Source: Paucimonas lemoignei (lineage in GTDB: Bacteria; Pseudomonadota; Gammaproteobacteria; Burkholderiales; Burkholderiaceae_D). From it: a DNA stretch of 45,671 nt. The notes under the pieces were generated by a model. The model was not told the DNA's origin. It worked only from the letters and a program-made list of their open reading frames with translations, and did not search any database. The DNA is taken from NCBI RefSeq assembly GCF_004342585.1, contig NZ_SLZQ01000020.1, forward strand, positions 1 to 45,671, written 5' to 3'. This document shows, in pieces, positions 1-7,872 of this stretch. Both the position numbers and the translations under genes were made by a program. How positions within the stretch are numbered: the stretch's first letter is position 1; each line of letters starts with the position of its first letter.

Positions 1-782
1 AGCTCGCTGGGCTACTTGGCCCCAGACCAGTTTGCAGATAGTTTTTTAACCGCAGATTCCATGTCCATTCCGGACTAAATTGGGTAGCAGGTCACTGCCA
101 CCTAACTTGGCGCACTGATTAAGAGAAAACCCCAAACTTACAACAAGTTGCAGCCGACCTGCATAAACACCCAGTACTAATTAAACGAAAAAAACGTCAA
201 CAACTCCGTCGCAGAATGAAACTGTCCGTCTAACCCGGTCAGCCTGCCACCTAACCCGACTCTCCGCTTAGCCGAAAACGCCGCATTCATCGGCCTTACG
301 ACGATATCCTGTTAAAAAAGACAGTACTAATTAACTGCAAAACCGGCGCGCACATTGCAAGCACATTTCTTGCAATAATCATATCATGCTCACCCGTTCG
401 TCCTGTCCGCAAGGAAAGATGGTAGCGCTCGCAAGACGAAAGCACATCCCATGAATATGGGAGAAAAAAGCCCATCATCACTCAAGACAATGCTGCCATG
501 GCACCGGCTCTTAAAACCTGTAACGAGTAATGTTGAAAGGTTGCCGCCAGCTGCGGCATCCCTTTGCGCCGGGCGAGGATAAAGCGCTTCATATAACGGT
601 CGACCAGACGGGGCCTGCAATAAGTACCGCCGTCCACATCCGCTTGAATGGAAGTAGCTTTGGCGATTTGCCTGCAAGTTCCAAAGGCCTCATGCCGGCT
701 TGATCCGGGCATATCGGAAATTATTTCTACGGCAGCGACTCTATAGCTAGAGACGGCTTACCACACCTTAGATACGCTGCCG
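1..782. other. Leading non-coding region without a convincing gene
   Basis: I see no protein family, RNA gene or mobile element here. The open frames are short, lack ribosome sites and do not read like proteins. Two short direct repeats are spaced almost equally: a 12-mer CTGCCACCTAAC at 95-106 and 244-255, and a 13-mer CAGTACTAATTAA at 172-184 and 322-334. A small dyad, CTCTA-tagc-TAGAG, lies at 739-752, about 30 bases before the DUF2244 gene. The region probably holds the upstream gene's trailer and the promoter for the gene at 783. Confidence 0.5.
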
Positions 783-1226
783 ATGAACAACCGGGAATGG
801 CTGTTAAAACGTAACTGTTCGCTGACGCCGCGCCAGTCGATTGCGGCGCTGGGCAGCTTATGCCTTGCCATGTTGGGTTTGGCGGTTCCATTCGTTCTGC
901 TGTACGGCGCCTGGCTGGTGCTGGTATTTGCAGCGATGGAAATTGCTGCCCTGGCTGCCGCCTTTGTGCATTTTGCGCGGCATGCGCGCGACCGCGAACG
1001 GATCGTGCTGGCGGACGGGTCGCTGCTGGTGGAGCGTGTCGAGGCCGATAACGTTCATCAGTTCCGATTGGAACCAAACTGGATAAGGGTGGAGGCGCCC
1101 CGACGTTATGGCGACTTAATTCGCCTGCGTTGCGGTGGGCGATATGCCGTGGAAGTCGGCCGCTTCGTCACGGTAGAAAAACGCAAGCATTTAGCAGAAG
1201 AGTTGCGGCAAGCATTAAGGAAATAA
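783..1226 (+). CDS. DUF2244 family integral membrane protein
   Basis: 147 residues. The N-terminus (REWLLKRNCSLTPRQ) is typical of DUF2244, followed by two closely spaced hydrophobic segments (about residues 20-42 and 45-65) and a C-terminal soluble part of about 80 residues that begins with a basic HARDRER stretch. The family is found in alpha- and betaproteobacteria, often beside cytochrome c oxidase genes, but its function is unknown. No oxidase gene is visible here. No good Shine-Dalgarno site precedes the ATG; the start rests on the family-like N-terminus. The next gene follows 49 bases later on the same strand, so co-transcription is possible. Confidence 0.8.
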   Translation: MNNREWLLKRNCSLTPRQSIAALGSLCLAMLGLAVPFVLLYGAWLVLVFAAMEIAALAAAFVHFARHARDRERIVLADGSLLVERVEADNVHQFRLEPNWIRVEAPRRYGDLIRLRCGGRYAVEVGRFVTVEKRKHLAEELRQALRK

Positions 1227-1246
1227 TTTTCCTTGCTCATGTATCA

Positions 1247-1260
1247 TTGTATCGATACAA
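1247..1260. promoter_or_regulatory. Perfect 14-bp palindrome upstream of the acyltransferase
   Basis: TTGTATCGATACAA is a perfect palindrome. It lies between the DUF2244 stop and the acyltransferase ATG, 15 bases before that start and next to its ribosome site. Position and symmetry suit an operator for a dimeric regulator, but no regulator is identified. Confidence 0.35.
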
Positions 1261-1275
1261 GACAAGGGAGACTGG

Positions 1276-2019
1276 ATGCTACCCCTACTGCGCCTGCTGC
1301 GCAAAGCCATCGGCTGGATCGACTTCATCATATTTACCGTACTGCTATATCTGCTTTCCTGGCTGCCCTGGCGCGGCAAGCATCCGGTAGCTTATCTCTT
1401 CCATGCCTGGTGCCGCGCTTTTGTGCGCGCGCTGGATGTCGACTTACGCCTGCATCAGAAAAACCTGCGGCCGCTGCCGGCGCGCTTCATCCTCATCGCC
1501 AACCACCCCAGCGCTTTCGAAGACATCGGCATCCCCGCGCTGTTTAACGTGGTGTCGCTGGCCAAGCTGCAGGTGCAGGACTGGTTCATCGTCGGCCGCA
1601 TCAGCCGCGCCGCCGGCACGTTGTATGTGGACCGCGACGATCCGGCGTCGCGCCAGCAGGCGATCCAGGTCATGGCCGATGCCGTCAATGGCGGGCAAAA
1701 CATTGCGCTCTATCCGGAGGGCGGCTGCAAGGGGCGGCGCTTGCATACCGAGTTCAAATCGGGGGCGTTTGACGTGTCCATGCGCACCGGCATTCCCATC
1801 CTGCCGGTATTTCTGCATTACGAAGCGCAGGATGATTTCGAATGGCAATCGCCCTGGACCTTGCCGGACAAGATCCGCCACATGGCCACGGCGGTCAACA
1901 ACCGCGCCAACTTTTATGTGTATGACCCGCTCGACCCGAAGGATTACGCCGACAAGTATGCGATGAAGGCCGCTGCGTATGAACTGTACCGGCGCTGGAA
2001 TGCGCAATACCTGGAGTAG
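1276..2019 (+). CDS. PlsC-family 1-acyl-glycerol-3-phosphate acyltransferase-like protein
   Basis: 247 residues; family members move an acyl chain onto lysophosphatidic acid or related lipids at the inner membrane. A hydrophobic stretch (about residues 14-31) precedes the PlsC domain. Motif I is N76-H77-PSAF-E82-D83, motif III is YPEGG at 146-150, and FKSGAFDVSMRTGIPILPV (160-178) matches the substrate-binding region. In the usual HX4D box the acid is four residues after His; here that position is Glu82 and the Asp comes one later, so the active site may be slightly unusual. The ATG at 1276 has a GGGAG site five bases upstream. It could act on ornithine lipid or another lysolipid rather than lysophosphatidate. 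Confidence 0.85.
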   Translation: MLPLLRLLRKAIGWIDFIIFTVLLYLLSWLPWRGKHPVAYLFHAWCRAFVRALDVDLRLHQKNLRPLPARFILIANHPSAFEDIGIPALFNVVSLAKLQVQDWFIVGRISRAAGTLYVDRDDPASRQQAIQVMADAVNGGQNIALYPEGGCKGRRLHTEFKSGAFDVSMRTGIPILPVFLHYEAQDDFEWQSPWTLPDKIRHMATAVNNRANFYVYDPLDPKDYADKYAMKAAAYELYRRWNAQYLE

Positions 2020-2040
2020 GGACGAATAGGCTCGAACGCC

Positions 2041-2901
2041 TCAATGGCAGTCCGGCACATCCTGGTCGAGATAGACTTCAAAGGCGATATTACGCGCCAT
2101 GAGGCGCAATTGCTGCTGCAGATAACCCCTCGCTTGCCAGTCCTGCGTCACTTGCGTGGCCCAGGCGCGGGCCTTGTCGTCATCCTTGGGCAGAATGATG
2201 ACGAGCGGTGCGCCGCCAAGCGGTGTCAGCCGCGCGGAAAACTTTTTCCACTCCGGCAGCTTCAGTAATTCTTCCAGCAAGGCGGCATCGTGGATAGTGG
2301 CGTCGCAGGCGCCGGTGCGCAGCGCCAGCAAGGCATCGGCTGCCGCCTTGTATGATTTTTCAGTGGCGCCATAGCGCGCCGCCAGGCCGGCGTAACGTCC
2401 GCTTTGCGTCACGCACACGCTGCGCCCCTTTAACTGTTCCCAGCTTTTGATGGTGGTATCGGTGCGCATGATGGCCATTGGCGCGGCCACGTAACCAGTC
2501 GGCACTGCCGCCACGTCGGCGCGGGCCGATGATGCGCCGGCTGGCGCGACCAGCAACTGCAGATCGGCCTTGCGCGCCTTTGCCGGACTGGCGCGATGCT
2601 TGTCCGCGGTTTGCTGCAACGGCACGGCCTTGACTTGCAGGCGCTGCGCCAGATCCTGCGCCAGCGCGTGTTCGATGCCTTCCGGAGTGCGGAACTTGGC
2701 GCCTGCGGCGTATTCCGGCGCGACATAAGCCATGCCGATTCTCAACTCACCGCGCTGCCGGGCTTGCGCCAGCGTGTCGGCGGCCGTTGCCGGCAATGCC
2801 ATGCCCAAGCCAGTCACTGCTGTTGCGGCCGCCATTACCAGCGCCGCTGCGCCTGCCGGTAGCGGCATGGCGGAGGACGGCAGGTGCGACGACAGTTTCA
2901 T
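2041..2901 (-). CDS. Family-3-type periplasmic substrate-binding protein
   Basis: 286 residues and last gene of the minus-strand ABC operon. The start is the ATG at 2901 (MKLSSHLPSS), followed by a signal peptide with a long alanine-rich core ending near ALPATAADTL. The upstream in-frame extension is an out-of-frame reading of the permease gene and is rejected. The mature part (RGELRIGMAYVAPEYAAG, then LKGRSVCVTQSGRYAGL and a lobe with TGACDATIHDAALLEELL) has the two-lobe layout of polar-amino-acid-type binding proteins. Its partner permease belongs to the NitT/TauT class, which normally uses a different type of binding protein, and that protein is also encoded here. It may be an accessory sensor or second receptor. 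The ligand is unknown. Confidence 0.7.
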   Translation of the reverse strand: MKLSSHLPSSAMPLPAGAAALVMAAATAVTGLGMALPATAADTLAQARQRGELRIGMAYVAPEYAAGAKFRTPEGIEHALAQDLAQRLQVKAVPLQQTADKHRASPAKARKADLQLLVAPAGASSARADVAAVPTGYVAAPMAIMRTDTTIKSWEQLKGRSVCVTQSGRYAGLAARYGATEKSYKAAADALLALRTGACDATIHDAALLEELLKLPEWKKFSARLTPLGGAPLVIILPKDDDKARAWATQVTQDWQARGYLQQQLRLMARNIAFEVYLDQDVPDCH

Positions 2902-2924
2902 AGCAGCGGAATCATTGCAGGTAG

Positions 2925-3698
2925 TTAAACGTATTGATAACGCAGCACGCGGTGCTTGAGGTTTTCCAGCACCAGCTGGTCGATCAGCGGCGCCAGGATG
3001 GCAATCGTCAGGATGCTGGTCATCACGCCCACCATGTCGGCGGTTTCGCCGGCATACGAGAGCGAGCGGCCCAGGCCCTTGCCGAAGCCAATCAGCATCT
3101 CTGCCGAAATCAGCGCGCGCCAGGCATTGCCGAAAGCCAGCTGGGCGCCCGTGATCAATTCCGGCATCACCGCCGGCAGGTACACCCGGCGCAACAGATC
3201 CCAGCGTGAGGCGCCCATCACGCGGGCCGCCGCGACATGGACTTTTTGCACGCTTTCGGTGGCATTCATCACCGACAGCGCAGCCGGGAAGAATGCCGCA
3301 ATGGCGACGACCACGATGATCGGCAGATTGCCGAAGCCCATCATGATCAAAAACAGCGGCACCCAGGCGATCGAGGGAATCGATTGCAGGATGATGATGG
3401 CGGACTTCAACACTTCGCGGAAAAAGAACAGCACCGCGCCGATCAGGCCAAAGCCAATGCCGAACGCCAGCGCCGCGCCATAACCGCTGCCCAGGCGAAT
3501 CAGGCTGCCCCACAAGGCGGCGCGGAAGGATTCGGATTGCATCTCTTCCCACAGCCGCTTCATCACCACCGGCACATCCGGCATCAAAAAGTCGGGCAAG
3601 ATCCAGGCGGCGATTTGCCAGCCAAGCAGGATCAGGACGACGGCGAGGGCGAAGGCGAGTTTCTTATGTAATCCGGAAAGACGGGTCTGGGTGCTCAT
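2925..3698 (-). CDS. NitT/TauT-type ABC transporter permease
   Basis: 257 residues with about six membrane segments (the first at about 14-33). The EAA loop that docks the ATPase is visible as AARVMGASRWDLLRRVYLPA. The sequence matches the SsuC/TauC class of inner-membrane permeases for nitrate, sulfonate, taurine or pyrimidine-like substrates. The ATG at 3698 has a modest GAGA ribosome site. It is separated from the upstream binding-protein gene by 78 bases containing a strong hairpin, and is followed 23 bases later by the second binding protein. The substrate cannot be read from sequence. Confidence 0.85.
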   Translation of the reverse strand: MSTQTRLSGLHKKLAFALAVVLILLGWQIAAWILPDFLMPDVPVVMKRLWEEMQSESFRAALWGSLIRLGSGYGAALAFGIGFGLIGAVLFFFREVLKSAIIILQSIPSIAWVPLFLIMMGFGNLPIIVVVAIAAFFPAALSVMNATESVQKVHVAAARVMGASRWDLLRRVYLPAVMPELITGAQLAFGNAWRALISAEMLIGFGKGLGRSLSYAGETADMVGVMTSILTIAILAPLIDQLVLENLKHRVLRYQYV

Positions 3699-3714
3699 GT
3701 CAATCTCAAAACAA

Positions 3715-3739
3715 GATGGCCGGCAGAGCGCCGGCCATC
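3715..3739 (-). terminator. Intercistronic hairpin between binding protein and permease
   Basis: A perfect 10-bp stem (GATGGCCGGC / GCCGGCCATC, loop of 5) lies between the binding-protein stop and the permease start. On the minus strand it is followed by TTGTTTT. It looks like a partial terminator or RNA-stabilising hairpin, which in ABC operons commonly makes the binding protein more abundant than the permease. Confidence 0.55.
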
Positions 3740-3776
3740 GTCAATCTGCGAAGTCCGCAGTATAGCAAGTTACCAA

Positions 3777-4772
3777 TTACAGCTTGCGTTCCTTTTGCCA
3801 GGACAGGTCGAGGATCGACTTGACTTCAAACGGCTTGCCGTCGCGGGTCTTCAGGGCGCCCTGTTCCTGCATGATGTTGGCGATTTCCTGCATGCGCGCT
3901 TCTTCCTTCGGCGTCACCAGCGGGCTGAAGGTCTGGCTCTTGATGGCGGCAGTGATCACTTCCTCGCGCGGCACGTCGCCTTTCTTCAGGGTCTTGAGCG
4001 TCGGCTCGGAGATGAAATAACCGGCGATCAGCTTGGATGCATCGGCAGGCTTTTTCTGCAGCAGGTCGATGGCATCCTTTTGCGCATCGAGCGACTTCCA
4101 GACTTCAGCGCGACGGTTCTTCAGGGTGTCGCCCGAGGTGATCACGACCATGCAGGGGAAGGGCCAGACTTCGCCGATTTCATAGATTTGCTTGACCGGC
4201 GCGATCAGCTGGGCAATGCTGGCTTGCGGCTCGAACAGGAAGGCGGCGTCGACGCGCTTGCCGACCAGCGACTGCACCGCCACCTGCGGCGACACGCCCA
4301 TGACATTCACTTCATCGGTCTTCAGGCCGGCATTCTTCAGCACCACGCCCTTCAGGACGGTGTCAGCCGTGCTGCCTTCGGCTTGCGACGCCAGGGTCTT
4401 GCCTTTCAGGTCGGCGACCTTGTTAATGCCGGCATCGTCACGCGCGATGATGGCGTGATAGCCATGCTGCGCGCCGCCCACCACTTTAAGGTCGGCGCCC
4501 TTGGAAGCCCATGCCACCGCATTGGTGAAGCCCAAGACGCCGGTGTCGAGCTGGCCGCCGACGATCGCCTTGATCAGGTCGGTGCCCGACTTGAACTCGA
4601 CCAGTTCCACATCCAGGCCATGCTTTTTGTACAAGCCGGCTTCCTGGGCGACGATGGCTTGGGCATCATCCATGACGCGGATGTAACCGACCTTGAACTT
4701 TTCAGCGGCAAATGCCTGGCTGGTCAGCGCCAGCGCGGCGGCGGCAGCCAGAATCAAACGAGACAATTTCAT
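3777..4772 (-). CDS. NitT/TauT-type ABC substrate-binding protein
   Basis: 331 residues with a clear signal peptide (MKLSRLILAAAAALALTSQAFA, cleavage before AEKF). The mature protein opens with KVGYIRVMDDAQAIVAQEAG and contains VADLKGKTLASQAEGSTADT, the pattern of the SsuA/TauA/NMT1-like family that binds small sulfonates, nitrate or pyrimidine precursors in the periplasm. The ATG sits inside the end of the ATPase gene (ATGA overlap at 4769-4772), with an AAGGAG site seven bases upstream, so translation is probably coupled. The ligand is not identifiable from sequence. Confidence 0.85.
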   Translation of the reverse strand: MKLSRLILAAAAALALTSQAFAAEKFKVGYIRVMDDAQAIVAQEAGLYKKHGLDVELVEFKSGTDLIKAIVGGQLDTGVLGFTNAVAWASKGADLKVVGGAQHGYHAIIARDDAGINKVADLKGKTLASQAEGSTADTVLKGVVLKNAGLKTDEVNVMGVSPQVAVQSLVGKRVDAAFLFEPQASIAQLIAPVKQIYEIGEVWPFPCMVVITSGDTLKNRRAEVWKSLDAQKDAIDLLQKKPADASKLIAGYFISEPTLKTLKKGDVPREEVITAAIKSQTFSPLVTPKEEARMQEIANIMQEQGALKTRDGKPFEVKSILDLSWQKERKL

Positions 4773-5539
4773 ACTTCCACTCCTTCTGTTGAGTTGATTG
4801 CATCCACTTCGGCATGGATCCCGAGCAGGCTCAGGATTTCGCGCCGCATGGGAGCGAATTCGGATAAATCGTGGCTTTTCTCATGGTGCGCGAGGTTGAA
4901 TTCCTTGAGCACCGTGGCCGGGCGATGACTGAACACCAGGATGCGGTCGGCCAAAAACAGCGCTTCATCGACATCGTGCGTCACCAGGAGCACGGTCGGG
5001 CGCACTTCGCGGATCAGGTCGCGCAGGGCATCCTGCAGCGTCATGCGCGTCAGGGCATCGAGCGCGCCGAAGGGTTCATCCAGCAGCAGCACTTTCGGTT
5101 CCGACACGAAGGCGCGCGCCAGTGCCGCGCGTTGCCGCATGCCGCCCGAGACCTGGTGCGGATAATAATCCTCAAACCCCTGCAGCTTGGCCTTGGCCAG
5201 CCATTGCACGGCTTGCCGGCGCGCTTCGGCCTTGCTCACTTTCTGGAATTCCAGCGCCAACGCCACGTTCTGCACCAAGGTCAGCCACGGGTAGAGCGCA
5301 TTCTCCTGGAACATCAGCATGCGTTCCGGGTGCGGGCCGGTGACCGGCTTGCCATCGGCCAGAATGCTGCCGCTGCTGGGCTTTTCCAGGCCGGCGGCAA
5401 TGTGCAGCAAGGTCGACTTGCCGCATCCGGACGGGCCTACCAGCGCCACCAGTTCTCCCGTTTGCATTTCAGAGCTGAATTGCTCGATGACGTGCAAGCC
5501 GGAAAAATTCTTTGTAATGTTGTTAAAAGATAGTTTCAT
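4769..5539 (-). CDS. NitT/TauT-type ABC transporter ATP-binding protein
   Basis: 256 residues. Visible motifs are Walker A GPSGCGKS (35-42), Q-loop Gln78, signature VSGGMRQR (130-137), Walker B LLLDEP (151-156) and switch His188, as in SsuB/TauB ATPases. The frame is open to an ATG at 5572, but that ATG overlaps a TATAAT element at 5571-5576 that looks like the operon's -10 box. The start at 5539 (MKLSFNNITK) is therefore preferred, although its ribosome site is weak. It is the first gene of the operon and energises import through the permease at 2925-3698. Confidence 0.85.
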   Translation of the reverse strand: MKLSFNNITKNFSGLHVIEQFSSEMQTGELVALVGPSGCGKSTLLHIAAGLEKPSSGSILADGKPVTGPHPERMLMFQENALYPWLTLVQNVALALEFQKVSKAEARRQAVQWLAKAKLQGFEDYYPHQVSGGMRQRAALARAFVSEPKVLLLDEPFGALDALTRMTLQDALRDLIREVRPTVLLVTHDVDEALFLADRILVFSHRPATVLKEFNLAHHEKSHDLSEFAPMRREILSLLGIHAEVDAINSTEGVEV

Positions 5540-5570
5540 TGGAAACTGCAAGACACTGGTCAAACCCAGC

Positions 5571-5598
5571 ATTATAGAAGACTTGGCTACATCCTGAA
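5571..5598 (-). promoter_or_regulatory. Putative promoter of the ABC operon
   Basis: On the minus strand a perfect -10 TATAAT (5576-5571) is preceded, at a 16-base spacing, by a weak -35 TTCAGG. Transcription would start near 5564, leaving a leader of about 25 bases before the ATG at 5539. This argues against the longer in-frame start at 5572. Confidence 0.5.
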
Positions 5599-5824
5599 GA
5601 TTAGCGGCCTATCATTGCAGGTACAAGAATTATTATTTTCTATGCTTATGTCGGTGCGGCATAAGCTCGGCAGCGTAAATCACTGGGATTTGCCGAGATT
5701 ACATAGCAATTTGCAAATGAATTGCGTTCGCGGTTTGCGGGTTTGCTTCTCAAGGTTTCGAGCGTGCAGGGGATGCAGTGAGGCTTTGCCAAGACGAACC
5801 TAAGACTTCAAATTACTGAAACGT

Positions 5825-6217
5825 CTACGACTTTTCTCGAGTGGAAAGTGGCGCGACGGCATAACCGCGCGGCAGTTCCTGTATGGTTCGCGAATCCGGC
5901 GCCAATGCTGCCTCGATTACTGCCAGCGCCCGATGCGGCTGGGCATGCCCGCACATGAAAATATCCAGCGCGGCGAAACCCAGTTCCGGCCAGGTATGGA
6001 TCGAAATATGCGATTCCGCCAGCAGCACCACGCCGGTGATGCCCTGGCCCGGCCCGAAGCCATGAAAGTGGCTATAGACGATGGTGGCGCCAGCTGCCTG
6101 TGCCGCCGCGCGTAAGAGGGCGGCGATGGCATCGGCGTCGCAGAGTTTTTCGCCCGCGATACCGTGCAGGTCGGCGATCAGGTGCATGCCTGAATGACGC
6201 AAGTCCGCCGGCGTCAC
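5825..6217 (-). CDS. speD: S-adenosylmethionine decarboxylase proenzyme (SpeD-like)
   Basis: 130 residues, the size of the small bacterial class of AdoMet decarboxylase. The enzyme cleaves itself to form a pyruvoyl group and makes decarboxylated AdoMet, the aminopropyl donor for spermidine. The processing site ES-HISIHTWPE is intact, with Ser69 as the pyruvoyl precursor and His74 and Cys89 as the usual processing/catalytic partners. The start is a GTG at 6217, preceded by a perfect GGAGG six bases upstream and overlapping the stop of the preceding small gene as GTGA. It ends a five-gene minus-strand operon; the matching aminopropyltransferase is encoded divergently at 9527. Confidence 0.92.
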   Translation of the reverse strand: MTPADLRHSGMHLIADLHGIAGEKLCDADAIAALLRAAAQAAGATIVYSHFHGFGPGQGITGVVLLAESHISIHTWPELGFAALDIFMCGHAQPHRALAVIEAALAPDSRTIQELPRGYAVAPLSTREKS

Positions 6218-6381
6218 TTGTGTCCTCCGCCGCCCCACGAACCGCCGCCCGAATTCGAGCTCCAGCTGCTGCCGGACCGGTAGCTGCTCCCCCCATGGCC
6301 CGGCGAGAGCAGCTTGCCCCAGCTGGCCACGACGCTGATGAATGCCACGATCAGCGCATAGACAATGAATTTGCCATTCAT
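6214..6381 (-). CDS. Small membrane protein with Gly/Ser-rich tail, 55 residues
   Basis: The frame reads MNGKFIVYALIVAFISVVAS, then WGKLLSPGHGG and a tail rich in Ser, Gly and Trp ending GGGSWGGGGHK. A single membrane segment (about residues 4-20) is followed by a low-complexity tail of about 30 residues. The gene lies 36 bases after the DUF4178 gene, and its stop overlaps the GTG start of speD (GTGA). The speD ribosome site is formed by codons of its glycine tail, so the two are probably translationally coupled. I know no named family. Tight packing in the operon, a membrane helix and the fixed overlap support a real gene. Confidence 0.75.
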   Translation of the reverse strand: MNGKFIVYALIVAFISVVASWGKLLSPGHGGSSYRSGSSWSSNSGGGSWGGGGHK

Positions 6382-6417
6382 GTTGTTGTAGTCAGGCTTA
6401 GTGTAGTGATGCGTACG

Positions 6418-7860
6418 CTATTCATCCTGCATGAGACTCATGATCTTTGCCGGCAGCCAGATGGCGGCCGCCGCGAATGCCGAGTAATGCCAGGTTTCGT
6501 CGAACGCCGACGTCAAGGGGATAAAGTTGAAACCGAAGATCCCGTACAAGAAGTACTCGGCGATTTTTACGATATCGGTCTTGGGTGCCAGCGCTTTGTC
6601 CGAGATGTTCAAGCCGAACCAGGCACGCATCTGGTCGGCGCCCACAGGCGTCGAATAAGACCACGTCAGCTCGTCTTGCGTCGTTTCGGCGGCCAGGCGG
6701 TTCTTGCCTGATTCGAATTCCACCACATGGGCGGTATCGCCTTGCTGCACGCGCCAGTTGAAGGCGCCGATTGCGCTGACAACGGTCGCCTGGTATTCAT
6801 ACAGCTTGCGGAAGGTGGCTGAACCGAGCTTGATGGCGCCGTCGCGGTTCCATACCGGCCAGTCGTCCTGCACGCGGGCGCGTTGCCAGCCGTCGGCGGT
6901 TTCGATGAGCCACAAGAATCCGGCACGCGGACTGTACAGCTGGTATTCCGTCCATTCCTCACCTTCGTCGTCGCGCCTGCGCATGGCGCCGATGACCTGA
7001 TAGGCATTGCCGCTGATGGTCGCCTTGGCGCCCAGCTCAAGCGTCGTCTTCAGGCGCGCCATGCGCTCGCCGGCTTCCATCACGGTCGCCACATCGGTCG
7101 TGGTGTCGACTTGCGAGCGGCAAGCCGGGCAAACGATCTGTTTGGTGACGCCCGGCACCCAATTCAGGCTGCTGCCGCAGGAAGGACAGGACAAGGCCTG
7201 GATGCGCTTGCGATAGGCGCCGGCGGATTCCTTGACCGCTTCATCGTCGCGCAGCAGCTGGCATTTGAGCTGGTCCAGCGTCACGGCCTGGCCGGCATAG
7301 ACTTTCGGAGTGTCGCTCTCGGAATAATCCAGCGTGACGAAATGGCGGCCGCTGCGCAAGTCGGCGACCTTCGCCTGCCATCCCGCTCCGAGTTGGAACG
7401 GCAATTCGCCTTCACCACCGGTGCATTGCGCAACGCGCACGTCGGCGGCGGTGCAGAGCATGCCTAGCAGGCCATAGGTGGCGCCGATGCGAATCTTATC
7501 GAAGCGCGGCAATTCCGCTGCGGGAGTCTTTTCCTGCGTCAGCGTGTACTGGCCGCCGGATTCCGACAGCCACATGCCACGGCCGTCGGCGAGCAAGACA
7601 TACCATTCATTCCACAGTCCCGCGTCGTAGCGCAGCTGGATGCGCCCCACCACGGTGAATTTCTGTCCGCCGAAGCTGCCGGAGGTGCCGATCTGCAGCG
7701 GCGAATAATCCTCCAGCACCGCCGACATCTTGCCCATGTCGCGCACGCTGTCGGCATCCTTGAACAGGGTGCTCTTGCAGTAGGCGCATACCGCCATGAC
7801 CGAGGCATGCGACTTGAACTCGACCGGCGCGCCGCAACTCGGACAGGATACTTTCTGCAT
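6418..7860 (-). CDS. DUF4178 protein with two zinc ribbons
   Basis: 480 residues made of two similar halves. Each has a four-cysteine zinc ribbon (CPSCG...CAYC at about 6-32; CPSCG...CPAC at about 225-249) followed by a beta-rich DUF4178 domain containing a WNEWYVLL or EWTEYQLY strand. The C-terminus has hydrophobic segments near 440-470 (FGFNFIPL; AFAAAAIWLPA), so the protein is probably membrane anchored. DUF4178 has no known biochemical function; it recurs beside SPFH, DUF350 and polyamine genes. The ATG is 12 bases after the SPFH stop. Confidence 0.85.
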   Translation of the reverse strand: MQKVSCPSCGAPVEFKSHASVMAVCAYCKSTLFKDADSVRDMGKMSAVLEDYSPLQIGTSGSFGGQKFTVVGRIQLRYDAGLWNEWYVLLADGRGMWLSESGGQYTLTQEKTPAAELPRFDKIRIGATYGLLGMLCTAADVRVAQCTGGEGELPFQLGAGWQAKVADLRSGRHFVTLDYSESDTPKVYAGQAVTLDQLKCQLLRDDEAVKESAGAYRKRIQALSCPSCGSSLNWVPGVTKQIVCPACRSQVDTTTDVATVMEAGERMARLKTTLELGAKATISGNAYQVIGAMRRRDDEGEEWTEYQLYSPRAGFLWLIETADGWQRARVQDDWPVWNRDGAIKLGSATFRKLYEYQATVVSAIGAFNWRVQQGDTAHVVEFESGKNRLAAETTQDELTWSYSTPVGADQMRAWFGLNISDKALAPKTDIVKIAEYFLYGIFGFNFIPLTSAFDETWHYSAFAAAAIWLPAKIMSLMQDE

Positions 7861-7872
7861 GTATGACGCTTT

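Noticed and set aside
482-712. Minus-strand 76-codon frame in the leading region
   Set aside because: No ribosome site, no recognisable protein pattern, and overlapping equally weak frames on the same strand.
2902-3552. Long N-terminal extension of the family-3 binding protein
   Set aside because: It reads the permease gene in another frame; the signal peptide beginning at 2901 marks the real start.
3795-4928. Plus-strand 377-codon frame
   Set aside because: Antisense shadow of the binding-protein and ATPase genes; His/Gln/Arg/Leu-rich composition typical of GC-driven shadow frames.
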